A stretch of 64,000 nt of DNA from an uncultured Collinsella sp. (GTDB lineage Bacteria > Actinomycetota > Coriobacteriia > Coriobacteriales > Coriobacteriaceae): positions 62,001-126,000 of the forward strand of contig CAKULD010000004.1 in NCBI GenBank assembly GCA_934667065.1. The letters are read 5' to 3'. Of this stretch, positions 48,782-57,609 are shown piece after piece. The translations under genes and the position numbers were made by a program. Every line of letters starts with the position of its first letter. Position 1 is the first letter of the stretch. The notes below the pieces were generated by a model, which saw only the letters and a list, made by a program, of their open reading frames with translations, did no database searches and was not told the DNA's origin.

Positions 48782-50779
48782 GCGTCCGAAAAACTCCGCA
48801 TCGGCTGCTCGCCAAGGGCGGAAGGTGGCAGGATCGATGCGCACATGCGCGGCGGCGGGGACGTCGTACCACTTGACGGTGTAGCCGGCGCCGTGAGAGC
48901 AGAAGACCGAGTCGGGCGTGTTGGGCAGATCGGCTTCGGGCTCATAGGCGGCCGTCTCGATCACGCGCTCGGCATCATGGCAGGGCGCATAGCCGGCGAA
49001 CTCCAGGTACAGATGCCCGCGGCCGCTCGTGTAGACAGCCACCTCCAGGGCATAGTCCTGCACCTCGGATGCCGGCACGCGGCCTACGAGCTTGGCACGA
49101 TCGCCCGACATCGCCGGCGGCTCGTACTCGGCACCCATACGCGTGGCATCCGACAGCGCACGACCCACGCACTCCCCTGGCACCTCGAGCTCAAAGCGAT
49201 ACCACGGCTCCAGCAGCACCGCGGCACCCGCCTCGTGTGCTTGCATGAGCCCCTGGCGAATCGCGCGATACGTTGCCTGGCGAAAGTCGCCGCCCTCGGT
49301 GTGCTTGGCATGTGCACGGCCGCCCGTGAGCGTAATGCGCATATCGGTGATGGGCGAACCGGTCAGCACGCCCAGGTGGTCACGCTCCATGGCATTGGTG
49401 AGCGCCAGGCGTTGCCAGTTGAGGTCGAGCTCGTCAGTCGAGGTCACGGTGCCAAACTGCACGCCCGAGCCCGCCGGCAGCGGCTCTAAGCGCAGGTGCA
49501 CCTCGGCATAGTGACGCAGCGGTTCAAAGTGGCCCACGCCCTCGACCGTCTGCGAGATGGTTTCCTTGTAGAGGATGCCGCCGGGCTCAAACTCAACCGC
49601 AAGGCCAAAACGATCGACCAGCACCCGCTGCACAACCTCGAGCTGCACGGCGCCCATCAGCTGCAGATGGATCTGCTCAAGATGCGTGTTCCAGCTTACG
49701 CCGAGCATGGGATCCTCGTCGGCAAGCTCGGTCAGCGCCCGGAACACCGTATGGACATCGTGCTCGCCCGGCAGCACCGTATAGGTGAGAACCGGCGCGA
49801 TGATCGGCTGCTCGCCCATGGGCTCTGCGCCCAGGGCATCACCTGGTCGAACGTGCGCGAGGCCCGTCACGGCGCAGATACCACCGGCGGCAACTTCCTG
49901 GGCAAGCTCGTATTTCTCACCGTTATAGATGCGCACCTGGTCGATCTTCTGCTCCCAAGTCTCGACACCGGAGCGTCCCTCAATCACCTGTTTTGCACGC
50001 AGCGCACCGCCCGTCACCTTGACCCAGGCAAGGCGCTCGCCGCGGTCTCCACGACTCACGCGATAGACGCGTGCGGCGAACTCATAGGGCCATGTCCGCT
50101 CGCGCATCAAAGCGCACATGCCGTCGAGCAGCTCCGCCACGCCTTGGTCTTTGAGCGCCGAGCCGGCAAAGCAGGGGAACAACCTGCGCTCGGCCACCAT
50201 GCGCGAAAGCGTGGCAGCCGAAAGCTCCCCCGCCTCAAGGAACTCATCGAGCGCCGCCTCATCCAGCGCCGCGGCATCCTCTTGCACGGCGCCGCCTGCC
50301 AGCAAGCCCTCGGCATCTAGACAGCCTTCGGAAAGGCGCTGGCCGAGTTGCGCCAACAGCGCATCGCGACCAGGGTTCTCAAGATCGATTTTGTTGATAA
50401 AGATGAACGTCGGAATGTCGTAGCGAGCAAGCAGTCGCCACAGGGTTTCGGTATGACCCTGCACGCCGTCGTTGGCGCCCACCACCAGAATCGCGTAGTC
50501 GAGCGCACGCAGCGTACGCTCAGCCTCAGCCGAAAAATCGACGTGGCCGGGAGCGTCCACAAGCATAACGTGGGTGTCGCCGTGGTCGAGCACGGCCTGC
50601 GACGAGAAGATCGTGACGCCGCGCTCGCGCTCAATCTCGTTCGTGTCAAGATGCGAGTCGCCATCGTCCACACGCCCGCGCTTTCGAATGCGGCCGGCAT
50701 GAAACAGCATGGCCTCGGCCAGCGTGGTCTTGCCGGCATCGACGTGCGCCAGAATTCCTATGACCGCTTGCTTCGACAT
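48776..50779 (-). CDS. TetM/EF-G-like translation GTPase
   Basis: A 667-residue ribosome-associated GTPase related to Tet(M)-type ribosomal protection proteins and EF-G. GTPase motifs are GILAHVDAGKTTL (G1), RGVTI (G2), LVDAPGHVDF (G3) and FINKID (G4). Domains II-V follow, with a C-terminal SHGAGYTVKWYDVP segment. Such chromosomal paralogues are often annotated as tetracycline resistance, but length and divergence (Tet(M) is about 640 residues) do not allow resistance to be claimed. AGAGGAG precedes the ATG. Monocistronic, transcribed toward the AAA gene. Confidence 0.85.
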   Translation of the reverse strand: MSKQAVIGILAHVDAGKTTLAEAMLFHAGRIRKRGRVDDGDSHLDTNEIERERGVTIFSSQAVLDHGDTHVMLVDAPGHVDFSAEAERTLRALDYAILVVGANDGVQGHTETLWRLLARYDIPTFIFINKIDLENPGRDALLAQLGQRLSEGCLDAEGLLAGGAVQEDAAALDEAALDEFLEAGELSAATLSRMVAERRLFPCFAGSALKDQGVAELLDGMCALMRERTWPYEFAARVYRVSRGDRGERLAWVKVTGGALRAKQVIEGRSGVETWEQKIDQVRIYNGEKYELAQEVAAGGICAVTGLAHVRPGDALGAEPMGEQPIIAPVLTYTVLPGEHDVHTVFRALTELADEDPMLGVSWNTHLEQIHLQLMGAVQLEVVQRVLVDRFGLAVEFEPGGILYKETISQTVEGVGHFEPLRHYAEVHLRLEPLPAGSGVQFGTVTSTDELDLNWQRLALTNAMERDHLGVLTGSPITDMRITLTGGRAHAKHTEGGDFRQATYRAIRQGLMQAHEAGAAVLLEPWYRFELEVPGECVGRALSDATRMGAEYEPPAMSGDRAKLVGRVPASEVQDYALEVAVYTSGRGHLYLEFAGYAPCHDAERVIETAAYEPEADLPNTPDSVFCSHGAGYTVKWYDVPAAAHVRIDPATFRPWRAADAEFFGRM

Positions 50780-51023
50780 GGCTCTCCTCTTATTTCAAAC
50801 CCATCACACGCCGCGATAGGCATTCTCGTTCCATACCGGATGATACAATTTACGAGCCGGCGGGCGAAGCGGGCCCTATCCCCCGACCGAGCTCATCGCC
50901 CTGCGTTGCCGCGCGGCGATTTTCGTAGGTTCGCGCCTTGCGAAAGCCGGCACCTCCCCTTTTGTCTGCCCGGGCTCATCTGGGGCGGTGGCAATGCGAG
51001 CCCCACAACAACGAGGAGCCACC

Positions 51024-51449
51024 ATGAAGGCACTGCTCAACGAATTCAAGGAATTCATCAATCGCGGCAACGTGATGGACATGGCCGTCGGCGTCATCAT
51101 TGGCGGCGCGTTCACTGCCATCGTGACCTCGCTTACCGACAACATCATCAACCCGCTCATCGCCGTCATCGCCGGCGGCAGCGCCACCGAGATCTCGGGG
51201 CTGGTGGTGCCGGGCACCAATATCGACTTTGGCGCGTTCATCGGCGCGTGCATCAACTTTTTGATCGTGGCGGCTATTGTCTTTGCCATCGTCAAGGCGT
51301 TTAACAAGGCACAGGAGATTGGCGACAAGTTGGCCGGCGCCCCCGCCGAGGAGGCCGCCCCCAAGCCCGTCTGCCCTTATTGCCTGGAGGAGGTAAATGA
51401 GGGCGCGACCAAATGCTGCCACTGCGGAAGCGAGCTGCCCAAGGAGTAG
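51024..51449 (+). CDS. mscL: Large-conductance mechanosensitive channel with C-terminal zinc ribbon
   Basis: A 141-residue MscL that releases solutes on hypo-osmotic shock. MKALLNEFKEFINRGNVMDM and AVGVIIGGAFTAIVTSL form the N-terminal helix and pore helix TM1; IDFGAFIGACINFLIVAAIV is TM2. The usual C-terminal helical bundle is followed by CPYCLEEV and CCHCGSELP, a CxxC...CxxC zinc ribbon not found in the classical E. coli channel. The ATG has GAGGAG upstream, and the in-frame 12-codon extension is discarded. A terminator follows. Confidence 0.93.
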   Translation: MKALLNEFKEFINRGNVMDMAVGVIIGGAFTAIVTSLTDNIINPLIAVIAGGSATEISGLVVPGTNIDFGAFIGACINFLIVAAIVFAIVKAFNKAQEIGDKLAGAPAEEAAPKPVCPYCLEEVNEGATKCCHCGSELPKE

Positions 51450-51511
51450 CCAGCATTTCCCTAACGACGAACGTTAGTCTTTTGCCCAGCCAAAACACCA
51501 CATGTAAACAG

Positions 51512-51537
51512 AAATGGCCCCGCTTGGGGCCATTTTT
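51512..51537 (+). terminator. Terminator after mscL
   Basis: AAATGGCCCC-GCTT-GGGGCCATTT followed by TT. It lies between convergent genes and is symmetric enough to work both ways. Confidence 0.92.
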
Positions 51538-51571
51538 CGTTCACGCGAATTGCCGATACGTGACTCGGCCT

Positions 51572-52060
51572 TTACGCCTCGCGCAGCCAGTCGAAGGCGA
51601 CGCGCGGCGTGCCGTCCGACACATACACGATACCGACACGCTCGAACCCAGCCTTGGCGATAGCGCTTCGCATGGGCAGGTTGTCTTGGTGCGTGTCGAT
51701 GCGCAGATGGTCGACGCGATCCTTGGCAAAGGCAAACATCGCTGCCGCAACGCCATGCGTGGTGCCGTCGGATGCCACGCGGTGCAGTACGGCATACGGG
51801 ACGTCGCTGCGCCATTGACCGTCCTCGATCACATCATAGGAACTGTCCGGGCCCGGCAAAAAGGCGAACGTCGCCACCACGCGACCGTTCTCCTCGCATA
51901 CATAGCTACCGCCCGCAGCGATATCGCTTTTGAGCTGCTCGGCCGAGGGCGTGCCTACCGGCCACTGCGTAGCATTGCCATGCTCGCGCATAAAAGCGCG
52001 GGCTGCGTCATAGATTGCCATGACGGCGGGAATGTCGGTATCGAGGGTTTTTCTGATCAT
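51572..52060 (-). CDS. GNAT acetyltransferase
   Basis: A 162-residue N-acetyltransferase: MIRKTLDTDIPAVMAIYDAA, the strand VVATFAFLPGP, VLHRVASDGTTHGVAAAMFA in the acetyl-CoA loop region, and HLRIDTHQDNLPMRSAIAKAGF, the terminal motif typical of GNAT proteins. The ATG at 52060 was chosen over the overlapping GTG at 52063, with GAGG upstream. Substrate unknown. Confidence 0.87.
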   Translation of the reverse strand: MIRKTLDTDIPAVMAIYDAARAFMREHGNATQWPVGTPSAEQLKSDIAAGGSYVCEENGRVVATFAFLPGPDSSYDVIEDGQWRSDVPYAVLHRVASDGTTHGVAAAMFAFAKDRVDHLRIDTHQDNLPMRSAIAKAGFERVGIVYVSDGTPRVAFDWLREA

Positions 52061-52137
52061 CACGCGGCGACCTCACGTTTATTGGTATCACTTTGATTGA
52101 GCAATGATACCAGCGTTTGGAGAGGGGCGCGAAGCGG

Positions 52138-52434
52138 ATGGGAAGCAAAAAGCGAGCCGCCTGGTCAAAGGCCAAAAGCGAGTTTTTGGGCGCTGCCACC
52201 GGCGGCGATATGAGCGACTTGTTTGCGCGCGAAGGCAATCGTCGCGACGCCCTGGATGCCGAGCGCGACGAGGCTTGGCGCTATAAGTCGTGCGAGCGCA
52301 AGAACCGCTACGATACGCGCGCCGAGGCCGAGGCCGTCATGGCCGATTGCGAGAATCGTGGGCGTCGCGGCTTAGCCTGCTACAAATGCGAGTACTGCGG
52401 CGGCTGGCACCTGACGTCGCATCCTTGGAAATAG
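52138..52434 (+). CDS. Small Cys-rich (zinc-ribbon-like) hypothetical protein
   Basis: A 98-residue basic protein. The N-terminal half is charged and helical (MGSKKRAAWSKAKSEFLGAA). The C-terminal half has YKSCERKNRYDTRAEAEAVM, then CYKCEYCGGWHLTSHP, a Cys/His cluster likely to bind zinc. Similar short CxxC...GGWHLT proteins occur in bacteria and phages without known function. GAAGCGG directly precedes the ATG at 52138; a TTG at 52117 is less likely. Confidence 0.7.
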   Translation: MGSKKRAAWSKAKSEFLGAATGGDMSDLFAREGNRRDALDAERDEAWRYKSCERKNRYDTRAEAEAVMADCENRGRRGLACYKCEYCGGWHLTSHPWK

Positions 52435-52460
52435 ATCGCGCTGCGCCCTCGCGTTGAGCG

Positions 52461-53177
52461 CTACTCGGCAGATGACGGACGCGGCGGCACCAAAACGTCG
52501 TAGCGAACGGCCTTACCCGCTAGTTGATAGCTCGGCTTCATACCGGCAAGCAACGGGCCCTTCACCGGTCGTTTAATAACGACTTTACGCGGATGCACGG
52601 CAAGTGCGGCCTCGACCAACGTCTCCTCGTCGGCGCACGGCTGCTCCAAATGATGCAGCAACTGAAACTTCTTTTTGACCGCCGCGCTCTTGGTGCGCTC
52701 GGGAAACATGGGGTCTAGATATACCACATCGGGCGCGGCGAGCTCGCCTTGCTCAATCGAAGCGGCGGTCTGGTGAAGACCGGCAATGCTGTCCTCGCCC
52801 GCGTGCAGGCGCATGCGCGCCACGGCATCCGCAAGCGCAGGATCATCTGCCGCGCGGTCCAAGGCATCCTGGAGCAGCGCCGCGATTACACGGTCCTGCT
52901 CATACAAATCGACCGCAAAGCCCGCGGCGGCCAACAGCAGCGAATCCTCGCCAAAACCTGCCGTCGCATCGATTGCCCACGGATGTTCAATACCTTTCGT
53001 GCGTGCGGCCTTCACCAGCAGCTCCTGCTGCAGACGGCCCTGCTTGAGTCGCGGGAGCATGCGGGCAAAATCGGCGCGCAGCTCCATCGCGCCATCGGTG
53101 AGCGTGAGGCCCTCGGGCATCCTGGTTAGCTCAAGCCCTGCAGCCCGAGCAACAGAAAAGGGATCGACGACGCCCAT
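52461..53177 (-). CDS. rsmJ: 16S rRNA (guanine(1516)-N2)-methyltransferase-like protein
   Basis: A 238-residue class-I SAM methyltransferase. AIDATAGFGEDSLLLAAAG is the SAM-binding motif I and VYLDPMFPERTKSAAVKKKF, the most diagnostic RsmJ stretch, holds the catalytic motif IV. RsmJ methylates G1516 of 16S rRNA. AAGGAG sits 6 nt before the ATG at 53177, while the in-frame GTG at 53183 overlaps that Shine-Dalgarno and is rejected. Monocistronic. Confidence 0.9.
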   Translation of the reverse strand: MGVVDPFSVARAAGLELTRMPEGLTLTDGAMELRADFARMLPRLKQGRLQQELLVKAARTKGIEHPWAIDATAGFGEDSLLLAAAGFAVDLYEQDRVIAALLQDALDRAADDPALADAVARMRLHAGEDSIAGLHQTAASIEQGELAAPDVVYLDPMFPERTKSAAVKKKFQLLHHLEQPCADEETLVEAALAVHPRKVVIKRPVKGPLLAGMKPSYQLAGKAVRYDVLVPPRPSSAE

Positions 53178-53240
53178 GGGCACTCCTTAGCAAATAAAAC
53201 GAATACATGGGCGCCATTCATGTCGGCACCCAACCGTCCG

Positions 53241-53384
53241 TTATTGTCCCACATGCGACATAGTCCACAGCATTCCAATGCAAAGCACCGCCATCAATCC
53301 CGTGCACACGGCAGCGATCACAGAATCACTCATGCGCCTTCCCAACGACCGCGGCTCGCGCGCCTGCTCCGCTCCGTACATCAT
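53241..53384 (-). CDS. 47-residue single-pass membrane microprotein
   Basis: A short ORF with a strong ribosome site (GGAGGAGCC directly before ATG ATG). It reads MMYGAEQAREPRSLGRRMSD, then a 22-residue hydrophobic helix (SVIAAVCTGLMAVLCIGMLW) and TMSHVGQ. The basic N-terminus suggests a cytoplasmic N-side. No family recognised. It lies alone between rsmJ and a small membrane-protein gene. The remaining bases of 53385-53611 show no further gene. Confidence 0.6.
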   Translation of the reverse strand: MMYGAEQAREPRSLGRRMSDSVIAAVCTGLMAVLCIGMLWTMSHVGQ

Positions 53385-53611
53385 GGCTCCTCCTTCGGTC
53401 CAGCCCTTACCATGGCCTCATCATCGCAGCGCCGCGCATACGCTGCCATCGATTTGGCTTACGCCCAGCTTTCCTTTTTGAAAGGTTGGTGGCGCCGGCA
53501 AGAAGCGCTTTCAAACGCACGCATCGCCCCGTTGAACTACAATGTGCTTCACCATATGTGCAGCACATGGGGCGCGCCAGATTAACCGCGCCCGCATCGA
53601 AAGGACGTACC

Positions 53612-54013
53612 ATGAGCGCCGCTCGCAAGACACTCAAAATCCTTGCCCTGATCTATTTTGTTCTGGGCATCGCCAGCCTCGTTATCGGAATCGCCGGCAT
53701 CGCGACCGGCAAGCTCGAATCCACCTATGGACCGAACGCCATGCTTGCCGCCGTCATCATTATCGCCAAGGGCCTTGTCGACCTTGCCGCAGGTGTCGCG
53801 GGCATTAAGGGTGCCAACAAACCTTCGCAGGTGGACGGCGCGTTTAAGCTTGGTATCGTTGCCGCGGTCGCCACGCTTGCCCAGGCGGTGCTCACGCTTC
53901 CCGCACTCGGCGGCGACGCCATCAACTATGGCGCCTTTGTCATCGTGGTGTACGACCTGTTCTTTGTTCAGCAGGCACACGAAGTTAAGGCCGAGAACAA
54001 GGATCGCCTGTAG
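53612..54013 (+). CDS. Four-helix hypothetical membrane protein
   Basis: A 133-residue protein with four hydrophobic helices (LALIYFVLGIASLVIGIAGI, MLAAVIIIAKGLVDLAAGVA, LGIVAAVATLAQAVLTLPAL, INYGAFVIVVYDLFFV) and a charged C-tail. Gly/Ala-rich paired helices suggest an internal repeat. GAAAGGA precedes the ATG at 53612. Such proteins are recurrent in Actinobacteria without known role. Confidence 0.75.
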   Translation: MSAARKTLKILALIYFVLGIASLVIGIAGIATGKLESTYGPNAMLAAVIIIAKGLVDLAAGVAGIKGANKPSQVDGAFKLGIVAAVATLAQAVLTLPALGGDAINYGAFVIVVYDLFFVQQAHEVKAENKDRL

Positions 54014-54050
54014 GCACCAGTTCTCATATCCCTTACAACAAGCAACAAGA

Positions 54051-54091
54051 AGGGCCGATCGCGCAGCAACGCGGTCGGCCCTTTGCGTTTT
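54051..54091 (+). terminator. Terminator after the four-helix membrane protein
   Basis: AGGGCCGATCGCG and CGCGGTCGGCCCT arms (one A-G mismatch) with loop CAGCAA, followed by TTGCGTTTT. Confidence 0.82.
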
Positions 54092-54132
54092 CCCAGATAA
54101 AACCTGCCAAAATAAACCTGTCCCTTTTTGGC
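54092..54132. repeat. Dispersed repeat family P2, single copy
   Basis: CCCAGATAAAACC to CTTTTTGGC, nearly identical to 9246-9288. It lies 4 nt past the RlmA-like stop on the minus strand. CCAAAA/TTTTGG would give a terminator-like hairpin for that gene. Confidence 0.78.
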
Positions 54133-54135
54133 TGG

Positions 54136-54948
54136 TTAGTGGCGGTACTCGGCGATGATGAAGTCGATGTCCGTTTGGAGGGTATCGAGGTTTGCCAGGC
54201 GCTCTTTGTCTGCCGGGCGTGTGCGGTAGTAGTACGGCGTCATCTGGAATACGGCCTCGATGTCCGTTTGCGTTGCCAGCGTAATGTTCGCCGTCACGCG
54301 CTGCGTGCTGACCAACTCGAGCTCGGCGGTATGCGGCAGTTTTTCGTCGTTGAGGTACGGCGTGTCGTAGAGCACTTCCTTGAGCCCAAAGAGATGGCGC
54401 GCACCCGGGACCACGGTGTAGAGCGAGCCCTCGGGCGCCAGCACGCGGGCAAACTCGCGCTCGTTAAAGGGAGCAAAGAGCTCGGTCACCATATCGAACG
54501 AGCCATCCGCCACGGGGATGTCCTTCATGTTGGCGACGAAATACGTCGCGCCGCCTCGCTTGGCAGCCAGGCGCACCATTTCCTTGCCCAGGTCAAACCC
54601 GTAGGCATCAACGTTCGGCACCGAGCCCATGGCACTTGTGTAGTAACCCTCGCCACAGCAAATGTCGAGCAAGTTCAGCGGTTTGCCCGAGGACGCCCCG
54701 CGCTCAGCCGCTCGTTCGCGCACCAGCTCGACCATCGCATCGCGCAATGGCGCATAGTAGTCGCGATTCAGAAAGTCGCGACGGCTGCGCGCCTGCGACT
54801 TGGGATCGCCCATGGAGTCACCACTCTTAGACGAGCGCAACAGGTACAGATAGCCCTCGCGCGCACGATCGAACCGATGTCCGCCCGCGCATGCAGCCCC
54901 ACGCTCGTCGTCCACCAACGGCTCATGGCAAACGGGACACAACAACAT
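54136..54948 (-). CDS. 23S rRNA (guanine) methyltransferase, RlmA-like
   Basis: A 270-residue SAM methyltransferase with an N-terminal zinc site (MLLCPVCHEPL and CAGGHRFDRAREGYL, Cys/Cys/Cys/His) followed by LNLLDICCGEGYYTSAM (SAM-binding) and GSFDMVTELFAPFNEREFAR. This is the RlmA(I/II) layout for methylating G745/G748 of 23S rRNA; RlmA(II) activity affects macrolide (tylosin) susceptibility. Which base is modified cannot be told. AAGGAG precedes the ATG. Confidence 0.88.
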   Translation of the reverse strand: MLLCPVCHEPLVDDERGAACAGGHRFDRAREGYLYLLRSSKSGDSMGDPKSQARSRRDFLNRDYYAPLRDAMVELVRERAAERGASSGKPLNLLDICCGEGYYTSAMGSVPNVDAYGFDLGKEMVRLAAKRGGATYFVANMKDIPVADGSFDMVTELFAPFNEREFARVLAPEGSLYTVVPGARHLFGLKEVLYDTPYLNDEKLPHTAELELVSTQRVTANITLATQTDIEAVFQMTPYYYRTRPADKERLANLDTLQTDIDFIIAEYRH

Positions 54949-55004
54949 GGCAACTCCTTAGCGCGGACAACACAGTACCCACCATTGTCTCACGCCTCCC
55001 CCAC

Positions 55005-55062
55005 CTAGTCATTGGGGACGTTCTTAAACGACTAGTCAAACAAGAACGTCCCCAATGCCTAG
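55005..55062. repeat. Palindromic repeat family P1, copy 2
   Basis: Arms 55005-55025 and 55042-55062 (one mismatch) around the loop AAACGACTAGTCAAAC, identical to that at 9186-9201. In the arms, GTTGGGG/CCCCAAC of copy 1 is replaced by ATTGGGG/CCCCAAT, a compensated change. Confidence 0.85.
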
Positions 55063-55173
55063 TCTATGTGCTGACAGAAAAGAAACGTTCCCCCCAAGTA
55101 CCGGCTGATCGCATTAGGAGTATCATCGTCTGCGCAAATTAGCATTGAAGCGCATATAAGAGATTGAGAGCGT

Positions 55174-56556
55174 ATGGCTGATACCGCATCTAAGCACATT
55201 GACATGACGACCGGCTCGCTGTGGCGCAACATTCCCCTGTTCGCCTTTCCCGTTGCCGCGACGAGCATCCTCGAGCAACTGTCGAACCTCATCGCCACAG
55301 TCATTATCGGCAACTTCTCGGGCGACCAGGGAACCCTAGCCATGGCGGCGGTCGGCTCCAACGTTCCGCTTACCAGTTTGATGATCAACCTGTTCATCGG
55401 CCTGTCGCTTGGCTCCAACGTGGTTATCGCCAACGCTATCGGCCGCAACGACCAGAACATGGTCAAGCGCGCCGTCCACACCTCGATCCTTATGGCGCTC
55501 GTGGGCTTTATCGTCATCGCACTGGGCGAGGTCTTTGCCGAGCCCATGCTCGCCGCGCTTAATGTCCCCGCCGAGACCATGCCGCTCGCATCGCTCTACC
55601 TGCGCGTCTTTTTACTGAGCATGCCTTCGATCCTGCTCTACAACTTCGAAGCCGCCATCTTCCGCTCCGTCGGCATCACCCGCATGCCGCTCCAGGCGCT
55701 CGCCGTGTCCACCGTCCTCAATATTGGCTTGGACCTTATCTTTGTCCCCGTACTCCATTGGGGCGTGGCAGGCGTCGCTATCGCCACGGCCATCGCCTAT
55801 ACGACGAGTGCCGTCACGCTCTTTATCCGCCTGCTCAAGACCGACTCCGTCGTCCGCGTCACCCCGCGCGACCTTGCCATCGACCCCGTCGCCCTTAAGC
55901 GCATCGTCAAGATTGGCCTGCCCGCCGGTATCCAGAGCGCCGTCTTTGCCGTCGCGAACATCATCATCCAGTCTGCCATCAACAGCTTGGGCACCGAGGT
56001 CATGGCGGCCTCCAGCGCGGCCATGAGCCTGGAGTACGTGTGCTACAACCTGCTCAACAGCTTTAGCCAGGCCTGCACCACCTTTGTGGGGCAGAACCAC
56101 GGCGCACGCCAGATCGACCGCTGCACCAAGACGCTCAAGGTCTGTCTGGTCGAAGGCGGCATTGTCGCGCTCACCACCATCGTCATCATTGTCGGCTTGG
56201 GACGCGAGATCCTGTCGCTTTTCAACAGCGATCCCAATATCGTCTCGATCGGCTATATCCGCGTGTGCTCGATCTTCCCTGCATACGCCTTTAGCATGTT
56301 CTACGAAAACATGTCCGGCTACCTGCGCGGCTTTGGCATCTCGCTCATGCCTGCCCTCATTACCATGATCTGCGTCTGCGGCATTCGCTTCTACTGGGTG
56401 TTCTGCGTCTTCCCGCACTTCCGCACGTTCGCGAACATCATGATGGTCTACCCCATCAGCCTGGGCACCACAGCGTTCTTTATGGTCGTAGCCGTGCTGC
56501 TCTGCCACCCGGCGCGCACCTACCGCTTGGCCCAGGCCAAGGCAGAGGCGCGCTAG
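55174..56556 (+). CDS. MATE-family efflux transporter
   Basis: A 460-residue, 12-helix exporter of the MATE family that expels cationic drugs or metabolites using Na+ or H+. The N-terminal motif is GSLWRNIPLFAFPVAATSILEQ and later LSNLIATVIIGNFSGDQGTLAMAAVGS; the second half repeats the pattern (IVKIGLPAGIQSAVFAVANI; AAMSLEYVCYNLLNSFSQACTTFVGQNHG, in parts). The start ATG follows TGAGAG. Convergent with the LysR gene. Similar to DinF/NorM-type bacterial pumps; substrate unknown. Confidence 0.92.
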   Translation: MADTASKHIDMTTGSLWRNIPLFAFPVAATSILEQLSNLIATVIIGNFSGDQGTLAMAAVGSNVPLTSLMINLFIGLSLGSNVVIANAIGRNDQNMVKRAVHTSILMALVGFIVIALGEVFAEPMLAALNVPAETMPLASLYLRVFLLSMPSILLYNFEAAIFRSVGITRMPLQALAVSTVLNIGLDLIFVPVLHWGVAGVAIATAIAYTTSAVTLFIRLLKTDSVVRVTPRDLAIDPVALKRIVKIGLPAGIQSAVFAVANIIIQSAINSLGTEVMAASSAAMSLEYVCYNLLNSFSQACTTFVGQNHGARQIDRCTKTLKVCLVEGGIVALTTIVIIVGLGREILSLFNSDPNIVSIGYIRVCSIFPAYAFSMFYENMSGYLRGFGISLMPALITMICVCGIRFYWVFCVFPHFRTFANIMMVYPISLGTTAFFMVVAVLLCHPARTYRLAQAKAEAR

Positions 56557-56584
56557 AAATAAAACCTCAAGCGCCGCGCAATCG

Positions 56585-57451
56585 CTAATTGACGATATGT
56601 GAGCTCATGTAGTCGATAAAGCGCCTGGTGGCAATGGGCATGGTGTCCCAGCTGCGCCAGGCCGCCACCACGTCGCGCGAGGGGGCATGCACGATGGGGC
56701 GCACGCGAATATCGGCCCGCATGCCCTCGACGGTACGGCGGTAGAGCATGCTCACGCCTAGGCCCTCCTCCACCATCGCCATAATGGTGTAGTCGTCGGT
56801 GACCTCGCTCGTCACATGCGGCGACAGCCCGTGCGCGGCAAATGCGTCGAGCACCAAGCTCTGTTCGCCCTCGTCCAGCAGAACAAATGGCTCGGACGCT
56901 AAATCGGCCAGCGTGACCTTTTCCCTTGCCGTCAGCGAATGCGTTGCCGGCAGCAGTGCCACGAGCTCGTCGTGATAGACCACGCGCTTCTGCAGCCCGG
57001 CGGTAAATCCACGCGCCGTAAAGCAAAAGTCAACCACACCGTCGTGCACCCACTGGGCGTTGCGCGTGTAGTCGCCCTGTTTGAGGGTAAAACGCACGCC
57101 TGGATGTAGCGTCCCAAAATCGCGAATCACGCGCGGCAGCACGGTTCGGCTCACGTTGGTAAACGTCGCAATACGGATATCGGTCGAGGACAGGCCCAGC
57201 AGCTCTTGACGCTTGCCCTCGAGCTCGGCCTCGGCCGTTACGATTTGGCGCAGATACGGCAGGTACTGCTTGCCGTCACGCGTAAGCGAAACTCCCTGCT
57301 TGCCGCGCTCGATAAGCGTGGTGCCCAGCTCGCGTTCGAGCGCCTTGACGGCCTGGCTCACCGCGCTTTGCGTATAGCCCAGCTCATCGGCCGCGCCCTT
57401 GAGGCTGCCGCGATCGACCACCATACAAACAATCTGATACCGCGATGCCAT
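56585..57451 (-). CDS. LysR-family regulator (second LysR/EamA divergon)
   Basis: A 288-residue LysR regulator with winged helix MASRYQIVCMVVDRGSLKGAADELGYTQSAVSQAVKALER and an effector domain containing IMAMVEEGLGVSMLYRR, paralogous to the LysR at 13020-13877. GGAGGCACA precedes the ATG. It diverges from the EamA gene 57610-58512, across 158 nt that should contain the binding sites. Confidence 0.9.
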   Translation of the reverse strand: MASRYQIVCMVVDRGSLKGAADELGYTQSAVSQAVKALERELGTTLIERGKQGVSLTRDGKQYLPYLRQIVTAEAELEGKRQELLGLSSTDIRIATFTNVSRTVLPRVIRDFGTLHPGVRFTLKQGDYTRNAQWVHDGVVDFCFTARGFTAGLQKRVVYHDELVALLPATHSLTAREKVTLADLASEPFVLLDEGEQSLVLDAFAAHGLSPHVTSEVTDDYTIMAMVEEGLGVSMLYRRTVEGMRADIRVRPIVHAPSRDVVAAWRSWDTMPIATRRFIDYMSSHIVN

Positions 57452-57609
57452 TGTGCCTCCACATCGACGCAGTCGTAAAACGTTTTGCCAGCGCTTTTCG
57501 CGCCTACTTCAGCTTTGCTTAATCATACGTAAGATACATTCGCTTTACTACATCCATATCTGGGCGCAGAATCCTTTTTGCGAAACCGTTCTGTAACAAA
57601 AGGAGTCCC

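Noticed and set aside
53220..53585. Plus-strand 121-codon ORF downstream of rsmJ
   Set aside because: No ribosome site and no protein-like composition; the opposite strand holds a better-initiated small membrane protein.
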